A DNA stretch of 64,000 bases from an uncultured Oscillibacter sp. GTDB taxonomy: Bacteria; Bacillota; Clostridia; Oscillospirales; Oscillospiraceae. Below, in pieces: positions 13,695 through 22,636 of the stretch; positions within the stretch are counted from its first letter, which is position 1, and each line of letters opens with the position of its first letter. The notes below the pieces were generated by a model. That model was given only the letters and a program-made list of their open reading frames with translations, did not search any database and was not told the DNA's origin. The stretch covers positions 1 to 64,000 of the forward strand of contig CAJTVF010000006.1 in the NCBI GenBank assembly GCA_910579435.1, read 5' to 3'. The position numbers were made by a program, and so were the translations under genes.

Positions 13695-16037
13695 ATGGAC
13701 AGACCCAGAGGCCGGGAAAAGCACATTACCGGCCCGGCGAAACAAGTAGAAAAACGGGGCTCCGGCCTCGGAACCGGCCCGGTGGGTGCCGGGCGGGGCA
13801 GCGGCCAAAGCGGCGGCTCCCGCGGCGGCGGAGGCGGCAGGCGTTCCGGCGGCGGGATGGTGAAGCTCATTCTCCTGCTGGCGGTGCTGCTGCTGGGCGG
13901 AGGCGGGGGCCTGGGGGCCCTGCTGGGCGGCGGGCAGGCCGGCGGCGGCTTGACGGCCCCGGCCAGCCAGAGCGCCTCTTCCCAGAGCGGCGGCGCGGAC
14001 CTGAGCGCCCTCTTCGGCAGCCTGGGAGGCGGCAGCGTTTCCAGCGGCTGGGAGATCCCCGCCAACACCGGGCGGCTGGATAAGACTGTGGCCCCGGAGG
14101 CCCGGGAGAAGTACGTCCAGCCCTTAGGCGGCGGGAAGGACACCGTTACCCTCATGGTCTACATGTGCGGAACGGACCTGGAGTCCCGCAGCGGCATGGG
14201 CACCGCCGACCTCCAGGAGATGCTGGCGGCGGACCTGGGAAAGAATGTGAACCTCCTGGTCTACACCGGCGGCTGTTCTGGCTGGCGGAACAACCAGGTC
14301 AGCAGCTCCACAAACCAAATCTGGCAGGTGAAGAACGGGAAGCTGGCGTGCCTGGAGAAGGACCTGGGGGCCGTGTCCATGACGGACCCCTCCACGCTGT
14401 ACGGCTATATCCGCTGGTGTGAGCAGAAGTTCCCCGCCAGCCGGTACGGCCTCATTCTCTGGGACCACGGCGGGGGAAGCGTCAGCGGCTACGGCTATGA
14501 CGAGAAATTCGCCTCCGCCGGGTCCATGAGCCTCTCCGGCGTGGACCGGAACCTGGGAGACGCCGGGGTGAAGTTCGACTTCGTGGGCTTCGACGCCTGC
14601 CTCATGGCCACGGCGGAGACCGCCCTGATGCTGGCGGAGCACGCCGACTACCTCATTGCCTCCGAGGAGACGGAGCCCGGCGTGGGCTGGTACTACACGG
14701 ATTGGCTCACCGCCCTGGGGAAGAACCCCTCCATGCCCACCATTGAGATCGGGCGGAACATCGTGGACAGCTTTGTGGAGACCTGCGCCCAGAAGTGCCG
14801 GGGCCAGCTGACCACCCTGTCCGTCATCGACCTTGCGGAGCTGGAGGCCACCCTGCCCCAGGCCTTGGCGGACTTCTCCCGCTCCACCTCCCGGATGATT
14901 GAGGCCAAGGAGTACCAGACCGTCTCCAATGCCCGGAACGGGGCCCGGGAGTTTACCCAGTCCAGCAAGATCGACCAGGTGGACCTGGTCCACCTGGCGA
15001 AGAACCTGGGCACCAAGGAGGGCGACGCCCTGGCGGAGGCCCTGCTGGGGGCGGTGAAGTACAACCGCACCTCCTCCAACATGACCAACGCCTATGGCGT
15101 GTCCATCTACTTCCCCTACCGGAAGTCCTCCGGCGTGAATCAGGCCGTGTCGACTTACCGTGCCATCGGCCTGGACGACAGCTACAGCCAGTGCATCCGG
15201 GACTTCGCCGCCATCCAGCAGGCGGGCCAGGCAGGTTCCGGCGGCAGCGGCTCCCCCCTGGAGGCGCTGATGGGCCTCTCCGGCGGCGGCTCCTCCGGCG
15301 GTGCCGGCGCGGTGGCCTCCCTGCTCCAGGCGGCCCTGGGCAGCGGCTTCTTCGCGGACCGGTCCCTGGACTTGGACAGCGCCGCCCAGTACGTGGCGGA
15401 CCACCGCTTCGCCGGGGAGGACCTGGCCTGGACCACTGGAGAGGACGGGACCCCCGTTCTCCGGCTCGACCAGGACCAGTGGAAGCTGGTCCACTCCCTG
15501 GCCCTGAACCTCTTCTATGATGACGGCGAGGGCTTCATCGACTTGGGGCTGGACAACGTGTTCGGCTTCGACGGGGAGGGAAACCTGCTGGGGAACGTGG
15601 AAAATACCTGGCTGGCGGTGAACGGCCAGCCCGTGGCCTACTACCACGAGAGCACCGTGGATGACGGGGAGCACTATACCATTACCGGCTATGTGCCTGT
15701 GCTCCACAACGGGCGCCGGGCGGAGCTGCTTCTGGCCTTTGACGACGGAAATCCTTACGGAGCCGTCACCGGCGTCCGGGCCGTGTACAGCGAGGGGGAG
15801 ACCGAGACCATCGCCAAGAGCGATTCCGCCCTCCAGGAGGGCGACGCCCTGGAATTCCTCTGTGACTACTACGGCTATGACGGTACTTATCAGGACAGCT
15901 TCCTTCTGGGGGACCCCTTAACCGTCCCCGCGGAGGGCCTGACCGTCTCCGACGTGCCCCTGGAGGGAGACGTCCGGGCGACCTACCGCTTTACGGACCT
16001 CTATCAGCAAAGCTGGTGGACCCCGTCCATTCCCTGA
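13695..16037 (+). CDS. Membrane-anchored C11 (clostripain-family) cysteine protease
   Basis: A 780-residue protein. ATG 13695 follows AAGGAAG and starts MDRPRGREKHITGP. A basic Gly/Ser/Arg-rich head of about 50 residues leads to one hydrophobic segment (about 55-75, with LLLAVLLLGGGGGLGALLGG), so most of the protein is outside. The peptidase domain (about 150-510) shows TVTLMVYMCGTDLES, the catalytic-type His in LILWDHGGGS and Cys in VGFDACLMA, as in clostripain. A Gly/Ser-rich linker near 515-550 separates an uncharacterised C-terminal domain of about 230 residues. Probable calcium-activated, Arg-preferring protease, inferred from family. Confidence 0.88.
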   Translation: MDRPRGREKHITGPAKQVEKRGSGLGTGPVGAGRGSGQSGGSRGGGGGRRSGGGMVKLILLLAVLLLGGGGGLGALLGGGQAGGGLTAPASQSASSQSGGADLSALFGSLGGGSVSSGWEIPANTGRLDKTVAPEAREKYVQPLGGGKDTVTLMVYMCGTDLESRSGMGTADLQEMLAADLGKNVNLLVYTGGCSGWRNNQVSSSTNQIWQVKNGKLACLEKDLGAVSMTDPSTLYGYIRWCEQKFPASRYGLILWDHGGGSVSGYGYDEKFASAGSMSLSGVDRNLGDAGVKFDFVGFDACLMATAETALMLAEHADYLIASEETEPGVGWYYTDWLTALGKNPSMPTIEIGRNIVDSFVETCAQKCRGQLTTLSVIDLAELEATLPQALADFSRSTSRMIEAKEYQTVSNARNGAREFTQSSKIDQVDLVHLAKNLGTKEGDALAEALLGAVKYNRTSSNMTNAYGVSIYFPYRKSSGVNQAVSTYRAIGLDDSYSQCIRDFAAIQQAGQAGSGGSGSPLEALMGLSGGGSSGGAGAVASLLQAALGSGFFADRSLDLDSAAQYVADHRFAGEDLAWTTGEDGTPVLRLDQDQWKLVHSLALNLFYDDGEGFIDLGLDNVFGFDGEGNLLGNVENTWLAVNGQPVAYYHESTVDDGEHYTITGYVPVLHNGRRAELLLAFDDGNPYGAVTGVRAVYSEGETETIAKSDSALQEGDALEFLCDYYGYDGTYQDSFLLGDPLTVPAEGLTVSDVPLEGDVRATYRFTDLYQQSWWTPSIP

Positions 16038-16053
16038 CGGCGCTCTCAACCGA

Positions 16054-16090
16054 AAACGGCGGCGGAAGCATATCGCTTCCGCCGCCGTTG
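16054..16090. terminator. Terminator between convergent genes
   Basis: A 15-bp perfect stem (AACGGCGGCGGAAGC and complement) between the protease and the Sel1 gene, which converge here. Confidence 0.8.
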
Positions 16091-16100
16091 GCTTATGCCT

Positions 16101-17351
16101 TTATTTCCGCCGGACCCACTTGCCGAAGAGGGTCTTTTTGTAGTTCAGCAGCTCTTCCTTGGCCTTGCTGAAATTTCCGGCCTTCTGGAGGTAGGCCACG
16201 CCCTTGGGGATGTCCTCCTGAACGCCGCCCAGGCCCCGGGCGCATATGTAGCCCCGCATGTAGTCCGCCTCCCGGTTCTGCCAGTCCACGGCGTTCAGGA
16301 ACTGGAGGGCCTTGCCGTAGTCCTGGGGCGTGCCCCAGCCGTTGAAGGCGCACTGGGCCAGGTAAAACGCGCCCCAGTTGCAGTTCTTCGCGTCAAAGGC
16401 GGCGATCAGGTGCTGATACGCCTTGGCATAGTCCTGGGGCACGCCGTCGCCGTGGAGGTACGCCTGCCCCAGCAGGTTGTTGGCGCCCCGGTGCCTGGGG
16501 TTCCTGGACAGCTCCTTCTCGCAGCAGGAGGCCGCGTAGGCCCCATCCTTCTCCACGCCCTTCCCCTCGGAGTAGAACCAGGCCACCTTATACCAGCTCT
16601 CGCCGTTGTTGGCCTCGGCGGATTCCTTGAACCAGCGGAGGGATTCCCCGTACCGCTCCGCTTTCCGCAGCTCCTCGGCATAGATGAACTGACAGGTGGG
16701 ATAGCCCAGCTCCGCGCCGGTTTTATAGAGGTCCTTCGCCATCTCCGGCCGGGGGGCGATGATGTCCTCGTCTCCCTGGGTGTAATAGCGGTTGAGATTG
16801 TTGGCGGCCAGATACATGCCGCCCCGGAAGGCCTTCCAGAACCAGTCCTCGCACTTGGAAATCTCGCCCTTTAAGTAGGCCTTGAACTCCGCCTGGCTGG
16901 GGAAGGAGTCCTTGCCCTTGTTCTGGATGCGGAGGAAGTCCCACCAGAAATAGCTGTTGCCAATGATATACTGGCAGAAAGCGTCCCCCTCCTTCGCCAG
17001 GGCCTCCACCTGGTCAAAGGCCTCCTGAAGGTTCGCGAAGGGCATGTTCTTCTGGACGGAGGGGGTCAGCTCGCCGCTCCGCAGGGCCACCAGCACTCCC
17101 AGAGCGCTGCCCTGCTCCACGGACTTGTGCAAAAGCCGCGTGGCTCGCTCGTCGTCCTCCGGGAAGCCATGCCAGCCCCAGACGTATTGATAGCCGCAGA
17201 GGCACCGGGCCAGCACACAGCTGGCGTCGCCGTCTCCGGCGGCGGAAGCCTTCTCCAAAAGGGCGAACGCCTCTTTGCCCCGGCCTGTGCGGACGTTGTA
17301 ATAAATGTCCTGAAGGGCCTGCTTCACTTCGCTGCTCAAAACCGTTGCCAT
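16101..17351 (-). CDS. Sel1-repeat protein
   Basis: A 416-residue cytoplasmic solenoid of Sel1-like (TPR-related) repeats. Units are recognisable as ANNLLGQAYLHGDGVPQDYAKA, written here in parts NNLLGQAYLHGDGV and YLAQCAFNGWGTPQDYGKAL, YKVAWFYSEGKGVEKD and RGYICARGLGGVQEDIPKGV, about six in the C-terminal two-thirds, with earlier divergent ones. Such proteins scaffold protein-protein contacts. No signal peptide. It lies 22 bp downstream of an unknown membrane-protein gene on the same strand and is likely co-transcribed with it. Confidence 0.85.
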   Translation of the reverse strand: MATVLSSEVKQALQDIYYNVRTGRGKEAFALLEKASAAGDGDASCVLARCLCGYQYVWGWHGFPEDDERATRLLHKSVEQGSALGVLVALRSGELTPSVQKNMPFANLQEAFDQVEALAKEGDAFCQYIIGNSYFWWDFLRIQNKGKDSFPSQAEFKAYLKGEISKCEDWFWKAFRGGMYLAANNLNRYYTQGDEDIIAPRPEMAKDLYKTGAELGYPTCQFIYAEELRKAERYGESLRWFKESAEANNGESWYKVAWFYSEGKGVEKDGAYAASCCEKELSRNPRHRGANNLLGQAYLHGDGVPQDYAKAYQHLIAAFDAKNCNWGAFYLAQCAFNGWGTPQDYGKALQFLNAVDWQNREADYMRGYICARGLGGVQEDIPKGVAYLQKAGNFSKAKEELLNYKKTLFGKWVRRK

Positions 17352-17373
17352 GATGGAATCTCTCCTTTATATA

Positions 17374-18990
17374 TTATGTGGATTTTTTGACCCGTTTCCA
17401 GTCCCGGCCTCCCGGCAGGAACTCGCCCCGGGGATATCCTGTCAGCCACGCCGCCGCTTCTCTGGGCGGCATTTTTGTGATGTAGAAGCCCAGCTCCTCT
17501 CCCTCCGGTTTGGTGGCCTCCACCGTGCAGCGGCCATCCGTCTTGTCCCCGGCGGTGACCCGGATCCATTGATAGCCCGAGGCGTGGGTCAGGTCCACCA
17601 GCTGATACGTCCCGTCCACGATCCCATCCGCCGCCACCTGGACGTCCTCCGCCGTAAAGGTGGTGTGATTCTCCGCCGCGCCGCTGGCGTAGACCAGGGA
17701 CAGCTTCGCCTGGGACTTCCGGGCCTGGGGACGGGCGGCCCCGGGGGTCTCGTACACCCGCCGCAGGTCCCAGTCCGTCAGGTCCGGGACCTCCCGGCGG
17801 AGCCAGCCCTTCAAGACCTCCTCCGCCCGGCGGGGGTCCGCCGCCAGGGCCAGGGCCAGATTCTCCCCCCCTTCGGAGGAAGCCGGCTCCAGCAGAAGAA
17901 GGACCTGCGGCTCCCCGCCGTCCGTCCGGACAAAGCAGTCCAGGGACCGGAATGTCCGGCCCCGGCCCTCAACGGGACGGGTGGGCGTCAGCTCGAAGCC
18001 GGACTCCTCCCCCCTCAGGCAGCGCTTCAGGACGTCCTCCACCAGGGACGCGGACACCCGGGAGGTCACGTCCCCGTTCCGGCGCTTTAAGATCATGTCC
18101 TGGGGGCCCTCTCTGAGAATCTCCCGCTGGGCGGCCTCCGAGGCCCGGCGGTTCTGCTTTTGGCGGAAGTCCCGCTCAAACGCCTCCCGTTCGCTCTCGT
18201 CCATGGTCCAGAAGGCGCTCCACTGGCCGTTGGCGCCCCGCCGGGCGTCGGGGACCCGGAGGGCCAGGCAGTCCGCCGCCGCCCGCAGCTCCTGGGGCTT
18301 CTTGAAGTCCGTGATGTGCTTTTGCCAGCGGTCGTCCACCAGCACCAGCTGCAAGACCCGCTGGGTATTGGTGCGGTTTCCGCTGCGGCGGGTCTTAATC
18401 TCGTCCACTACGAAAATGCCCCGGATGCGGTCGATCCGGTTGGCCTGCTCTCCCAGGACCCACTCCTGTCCGATGCCCACCTCGTCGAACCACCGGCCGT
18501 TGGCTTTCAGGTCGGCGTCCACCATGGCGAAAAGCTCCTCCACCGGCGGGGCCTCGTCCGGGTAGGGAAGCTGGCTGCGGATGGAAGCCGCCAGGGCGCT
18601 CTTCCCGGGGAAGAACGCGTCCCGGACTCCGGTATATCCCATGTAAATTCCCAAGAGCAGCAGCAGTACGCCTCCGCCGCCGCAGACCGCCAGGGTCACA
18701 TAGTCCGAAGTCTCCCAATAGGCCCGGTCCTGCTGGAGGCCCACATAAAACATGTAAAACAGCCCTGCGGAAATAACCAGCCACAAAAGGCTCCACAGCG
18801 CCCAGCTGAGCCGCCTCCGGGTCCGGCTGAGGCAATAGCCCTCCTCCACGCCGTGGGGGTTGTTTTTCCGCTGGACTGCCAGCAAAATCAGGATGATGGG
18901 AATGGCGAACAGCCGGAGCGCCGCGAACAGCAGTACATAGACCACCACGTTCCACGGCCAGCGAAAGAAGCCGCCTTTTTTCTCCTTCAT
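17374..18990 (-). CDS. Membrane protein of unknown family with large cytoplasmic part
   Basis: A 538-residue protein. Three to four hydrophobic segments lie in the first 130 residues (VVVYVLLFAALRLFAIPIIL, then two near 62-82 and 100-120), followed by about 400 soluble residues rich in Arg/Glu. I do not recognise the soluble domains. A segment around residues 170-215 (FDEVGIGQEWVLGEQA ... RIRGIFVVDEIKT) recalls small-beta-barrel or PH-like folds. It precedes the Sel1 gene by 22 bp, suggesting the two products act together. Its start is divergent from ktrB. Confidence 0.7.
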   Translation of the reverse strand: MKEKKGGFFRWPWNVVVYVLLFAALRLFAIPIILILLAVQRKNNPHGVEEGYCLSRTRRRLSWALWSLLWLVISAGLFYMFYVGLQQDRAYWETSDYVTLAVCGGGGVLLLLLGIYMGYTGVRDAFFPGKSALAASIRSQLPYPDEAPPVEELFAMVDADLKANGRWFDEVGIGQEWVLGEQANRIDRIRGIFVVDEIKTRRSGNRTNTQRVLQLVLVDDRWQKHITDFKKPQELRAAADCLALRVPDARRGANGQWSAFWTMDESEREAFERDFRQKQNRRASEAAQREILREGPQDMILKRRNGDVTSRVSASLVEDVLKRCLRGEESGFELTPTRPVEGRGRTFRSLDCFVRTDGGEPQVLLLLEPASSEGGENLALALAADPRRAEEVLKGWLRREVPDLTDWDLRRVYETPGAARPQARKSQAKLSLVYASGAAENHTTFTAEDVQVAADGIVDGTYQLVDLTHASGYQWIRVTAGDKTDGRCTVEATKPEGEELGFYITKMPPREAAAWLTGYPRGEFLPGGRDWKRVKKST

Positions 18991-19102
18991 GACCTCTTGA
19001 TTCCTCCCTGCGCCCCGGAAAGCGGGGCATATACTGTTCTCCTATTTTACTAGTTTATTGTAACTTTGTCCAGTCCCCGGCAGGTCATTTCTTCGCGCCT
19101 AC

Positions 19103-19130
19103 TTGAAAAATGGAAAAAGAGGGGTATAAT
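19103..19130 (+). promoter_or_regulatory. Promoter of ktrBA
   Basis: TTGAAA, 16 bp, TATAAT, about 58 nt before the ktrB start. The leader is too short for a ydaO-type c-di-AMP riboswitch. Confidence 0.7.
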
Positions 19131-19187
19131 AGAAGAAACGCTTTATCCCGCACCCCTGGTATGGAACGGAAAGGAGGAACGCCCCTT

Positions 19188-20507
19188 ATGCGCCGCCCAA
19201 ACGCCGTGCAGACCCTGGCCCTGGGCTTCGCCCTGCTGATTTTAGCGGGGGCGTGCCTGCTGTCCCTGCCCATCGCCTCCCGGAACGGGGAGGGCATCCC
19301 CTGGACCAACGCCGTGTTTACCGCCGCGTCGGCCTCCTGTGTCACAGGGCTGACGGTGTACGACACCGCCACCCAGTTCAGCGCCTTCGGGCAGATGGTT
19401 TTGCTGCTGCTGATTCAGATTGGGGGCCTTGGCTTCGTGACGGCCTCCCTCCCGGCGGCGCTGCTGGTCCGGCGGCGGGTGGGCCTGCGGCAGCGGGCCC
19501 TGCTTCAGGACAGCGTGGGGGCCCTGCAATTGGGGGGAGTTGTCCGCCTGGCCCGGCGGGCCCTTCTGGTGACGATGCTGTGCGAGGGCCTGGGGGCGGC
19601 GCTGCTGGCGTTCTGGTTCTGTCCCCGGTACGGCCTGGGAAAGGGCCTGTGGATGGCGGTGTTTCACGCCGTCTCCGCTTTCTGCAACGCGGGCTTCGAC
19701 CTGCTGGGCACCGGCGCGTCCATCACCACGGAGGCGGGGGAGCCCCTGCTGAACCTCGTGCTGATGGCGCTGATCATCTGCGGGGGCCTGGGCTTTTTGG
19801 TCTGGGATGACGTGCTGACCCACGGGCGGCATTTCCGCCGCTGGCGGCTCCACTCCAAGATGGCCTTTACCGTGACGCTGCTCCTCTTCGCCGGGGGCGG
19901 GCTCGCCTTCTGGTTTTTGGAGGCGGACCACGCCTTTGCCGGGGCGGACGGTCCCACGAAAATCCTGATGGCGGCCTTCCAGTCGGTAACGGCCCGGACG
20001 GCGGGCTTCGCCTCGGTGGACCAGTCCTCCCTGAGTCAGGGGGGCGTGCTGCTGATGCTGGTTTTGATGTTCGTGGGCGCGGCCTCCGGCTCCACCGGCG
20101 GCGGCGTGAAGGTGAATACCTTCGCCGTGCTGGTCCTGGGGGTCCGGGCGCGGATCTGGCGGCAGGACGACGTGAACGCCTTCCGCCGCCGCCTGGACGA
20201 GGGGGACATTCACAAGGCGTACTCCACCGCCAGCATCTACCTCTTCGGGGTCCTGTGCGGCTGCATGGTGCTGTGCGTCCAGGGCGCGGGTCTGACGGAC
20301 GCGCTGTACGAGACCTTTTCCGCCATGAGCACCGTGGGCCTCAGCCGGAATCTGACGGGGTCGCTGCCGCTCCTTTCCAAGTGGACGGTGATTTTGATGA
20401 TGTTTGCCGGACGGGTGGGCAGCATGTCCGTGGCTATGGCGGTGACGAAGGGGCGGGACGCCGGGAACGGCCTGCGCTACGTGCCGGAAAAAATTCTGAT
20501 CGGTTAA
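19188..20507 (+). CDS. ktrB: Potassium uptake channel subunit KtrB (TrkH family)
   Basis: A 439-residue integral membrane potassium translocator. I use ATG 19188, which has an AAGGAGG site, not the upstream in-frame ATGs that overlap the promoter. Four pore repeats carry the selectivity-filter sequences SCVTGLTV, FCNAGFDL, TARTAGFAS and MSTVGLS, with a glycine in each as in KtrB/TrkH. It is followed after 17 bp by ktrA, which encodes its regulatory ring. Confidence 0.93.
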   Translation: MRRPNAVQTLALGFALLILAGACLLSLPIASRNGEGIPWTNAVFTAASASCVTGLTVYDTATQFSAFGQMVLLLLIQIGGLGFVTASLPAALLVRRRVGLRQRALLQDSVGALQLGGVVRLARRALLVTMLCEGLGAALLAFWFCPRYGLGKGLWMAVFHAVSAFCNAGFDLLGTGASITTEAGEPLLNLVLMALIICGGLGFLVWDDVLTHGRHFRRWRLHSKMAFTVTLLLFAGGGLAFWFLEADHAFAGADGPTKILMAAFQSVTARTAGFASVDQSSLSQGGVLLMLVLMFVGAASGSTGGGVKVNTFAVLVLGVRARIWRQDDVNAFRRRLDEGDIHKAYSTASIYLFGVLCGCMVLCVQGAGLTDALYETFSAMSTVGLSRNLTGSLPLLSKWTVILMMFAGRVGSMSVAMAVTKGRDAGNGLRYVPEKILIG

Positions 20508-20524
20508 GACGGGGAGGGCGAGAA

Positions 20525-21175
20525 ATGAAATCCTTTTTGGTCATCGGCCTGGGCCGCTTCGGGCGGCATCTGACCCGGTATCTGCTGGAGCTGGGGAACG
20601 AGGTCATGGTGCTGGACAAGGACGAGGAGAAGGTGGCGAAGGTGGCCTCCATGGCTACCGCCGCCTGCGTGGGGGACTGCCAGGACGAGCAGGTGCTGGA
20701 GGCCCTGGGCGTGCGGAATTTCGACATCTGTTTCGTCTGCGTCCGGGACGATTTCCAGTGCTCCCTGGAGGCCACGGCGGCCTTGAAGGAGCTGGGGGCC
20801 CGGTTCGTGGTGGCCCGGGCGGACCAGGAGCGGCAGATTAAATTCCTGCGGAAGATCGGGGCGGACCATGTGGTCCACACGGAGATGGACATGGCCCGCC
20901 GGGCCGCCATCCGCTTCTCCGCCGAAAATGTCTTCGACTACTTCGAGCTGACGCCGAAATTCGCCATCTTCGAGCTGGAGATTCCCGAGGAGTGGGAGGG
21001 CCACACGGTAATGGAGCTGGAGGTCCGCCGGAAATACAACGTCAACATCCTGGGCGTGAAGAGCGGCGACGTGGTGGTCCCCCTGGTGGACCCCAACTAC
21101 CGCTTCCGGGACGACGTCCACATCATTGTGGCCGGGGACAAGGAGGCGGGCATCCGCCTGATGAATTTACATTAA
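20525..21175 (+). CDS. ktrA: Potassium uptake regulator KtrA (RCK domain)
   Basis: A 216-residue cytoplasmic subunit that gates KtrB in response to nucleotides. It has a Rossmann TrkA-N/RCK domain with the glycine motif FLVIGLGRFG at the start and an acidic residue ending the second strand (VMVLDKDEEK), followed from about residue 135 by a TrkA-C domain. In this domain family TrkA-C is the usual c-di-AMP binding site. It is co-transcribed with ktrB. Confidence 0.93.
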   Translation: MKSFLVIGLGRFGRHLTRYLLELGNEVMVLDKDEEKVAKVASMATAACVGDCQDEQVLEALGVRNFDICFVCVRDDFQCSLEATAALKELGARFVVARADQERQIKFLRKIGADHVVHTEMDMARRAAIRFSAENVFDYFELTPKFAIFELEIPEEWEGHTVMELEVRRKYNVNILGVKSGDVVVPLVDPNYRFRDDVHIIVAGDKEAGIRLMNLH

Positions 21176-21228
21176 GTTCCGACATAGAATTTGGATTTCT
21201 GCGCATGCTTCCCCTGAGGTGATGTTTC

Positions 21229-21411
21229 ATGTCAGAGGACAAGCGCGCGGTGAATAATCTTGATGACAGCAAGCCCTTTCTCCGTTTGGAGCCGGAAAAG
21301 AGAATCTGCCCCATTCAGGACCCGGATTCTATCTACAAGTACCCCTTGGCAACGTCCGAGGAGATGGGTTTCCGGGTGCTGGATAACTTTCCCGAGGAGC
21401 ACATTCAGTAG
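21229..21411 (+). CDS. Small 60-residue hypothetical protein
   Basis: A 60-residue acidic protein starting MSEDKRAVNNLDDSKPFLRL, with a GAGGTGA ribosome site 8 nt before the ATG. No membrane segment; one Cys (RICPIQDPD). I do not recognise a family. It is the last gene before a terminator shared with the convergent aldolase gene, 53 bp after ktrA, and may be cotranscribed with ktrBA. The composition looks like a real protein rather than a random frame. Confidence 0.55.
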   Translation: MSEDKRAVNNLDDSKPFLRLEPEKRICPIQDPDSIYKYPLATSEEMGFRVLDNFPEEHIQ

Positions 21412-21419
21412 CTATGGAA

Positions 21420-21454
21420 AACGCGCCCCTCCGGTCAACCCGGAGGGGCGCGTT
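21420..21454. terminator. Bidirectional terminator
   Basis: A 15-bp perfect stem AACGCGCCCCTCCGG / CCGGAGGGGCGCGTT between convergent genes. Confidence 0.85.
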
Positions 21455-21461
21455 GGGAGCG

Positions 21462-22478
21462 TTACTTGCAGGAGGCCAGGTCCCGGAGGAAGTCCTCCAC
21501 GGCCTGCTCCGGCGTTGCCCAGCTGGCGACCAGGCGGATGCAGGTGTGCCCGCCGTCCACGGCGTGGTCCACTTCGAACTCATAGCCCATTTCCTGGAGC
21601 TTCGCAATGACCTCGTTGGGGAACACGGGGAACTGCTGATTGGAGGGAGACGCTATTGGCAGGGGATACCCCAGGGCGGCCACGCCGTCCCGGAGGCGGA
21701 GGGCCAGGGCATTGGCGTGGCGGGCGGCGTCCAGATAGGTCCCGTCCTCCAGCAGGGCCTGGAACTGGACCCCCAGGAGGCGGCCCTTGGCCAGCATAGC
21801 CCCCCGGCGCTTCATGTGCCAGCGGAAGTCCGGACGGGGCTTGGCGAAGACCAGGGCCTCGCCGAAGAGGGCTCCGTTTTTGGTGCCGCCGATGTAAAAC
21901 GCGTCGGTGAGGGCCGCGTAGTCCGGGAGGGTCAGGTCCCCGCAGGCCAGGGCGGGCCCCAGCCGGGCCCCGTCCAGGAAGAGGAGGAGGCCGTGCTTGC
22001 TGCAGCACGCCCGGAGGGCCGTCAGCTCCGCCTTGGAGTAGACGGTTCCGATCTCCGTGGTGTTGGAGACGTAAACCATGGCGGGCTTCACCTGGTGCTC
22101 GTCGCTGTGGAGCTCCGGCACGGACTCGATCATGGCGGGGGTGAGCTTCCCGTCGGGGCTGGGGACGGCGATGACCTTGTGGCCCGTGCCCTCGATGGCC
22201 CCGGTTTCGTGGACGTTGACGTGGCCCGTGTGGGCGGAGATTACCGCCTCATAGGGCTTCAGCATGGCCTCAATCACCAGCAGGTTTGTCTGGGTGCCCC
22301 CCACCAGGAAATGAACGTCCGCGTCCGGCGCGGCGCAGAGGGTCCGGATAAGCTCGCGCGCCTTTTCACAGCGGGGGTCCAGGCCGTAGCCCCGGGTCTG
22401 TTCAAAATTGGTCTCGGTGAGGGCCTTCAGCACCTTGGGATGGGCGCCCTCGCTGTAGTCGTTGCGGAAACTGTACAT
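21462..22478 (-). CDS. Low-specificity threonine aldolase (PLP enzyme)
   Basis: A 338-residue cytoplasmic PLP enzyme of the beta-eliminating lyase / threonine aldolase family, cleaving threonine or allo-threonine to glycine and acetaldehyde. Family signatures: FRNDYSEGAHPKVL at the start, the loop GYGLDPRCEKARELI, HTGHVNVHETGAIE, LFLDGARLGPAL, and the PLP lysine in YIGGTKNGALFGE. The length fits. Monocistronic, divergent from the DUF4358 operon. Confidence 0.9.
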   Translation of the reverse strand: MYSFRNDYSEGAHPKVLKALTETNFEQTRGYGLDPRCEKARELIRTLCAAPDADVHFLVGGTQTNLLVIEAMLKPYEAVISAHTGHVNVHETGAIEGTGHKVIAVPSPDGKLTPAMIESVPELHSDEHQVKPAMVYVSNTTEIGTVYSKAELTALRACCSKHGLLLFLDGARLGPALACGDLTLPDYAALTDAFYIGGTKNGALFGEALVFAKPRPDFRWHMKRRGAMLAKGRLLGVQFQALLEDGTYLDAARHANALALRLRDGVAALGYPLPIASPSNQQFPVFPNEVIAKLQEMGYEFEVDHAVDGGHTCIRLVASWATPEQAVEDFLRDLASCK

Positions 22479-22541
22479 GGCTGACCTCCAGAAAGTAACA
22501 ACCGCAGGGGTGAACTGTTACGGAATGTTACAGATTTGATG

Positions 22542-22570
22542 TTGAAATTATAGCGCGGATACGGTATAAA
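22542..22570 (+). promoter_or_regulatory. Promoter of the DUF4358-MBOAT-DHHW operon
   Basis: TTGAAA, 17 bp, TATAAA. Confidence 0.7.
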
Positions 22571-22636
22571 AGCAAGGAATAGAAATGAGATTTTTCCTGG
22601 CGGCGGGGCCGCCCTTGAGAGCGGGAGGAAAACGGG

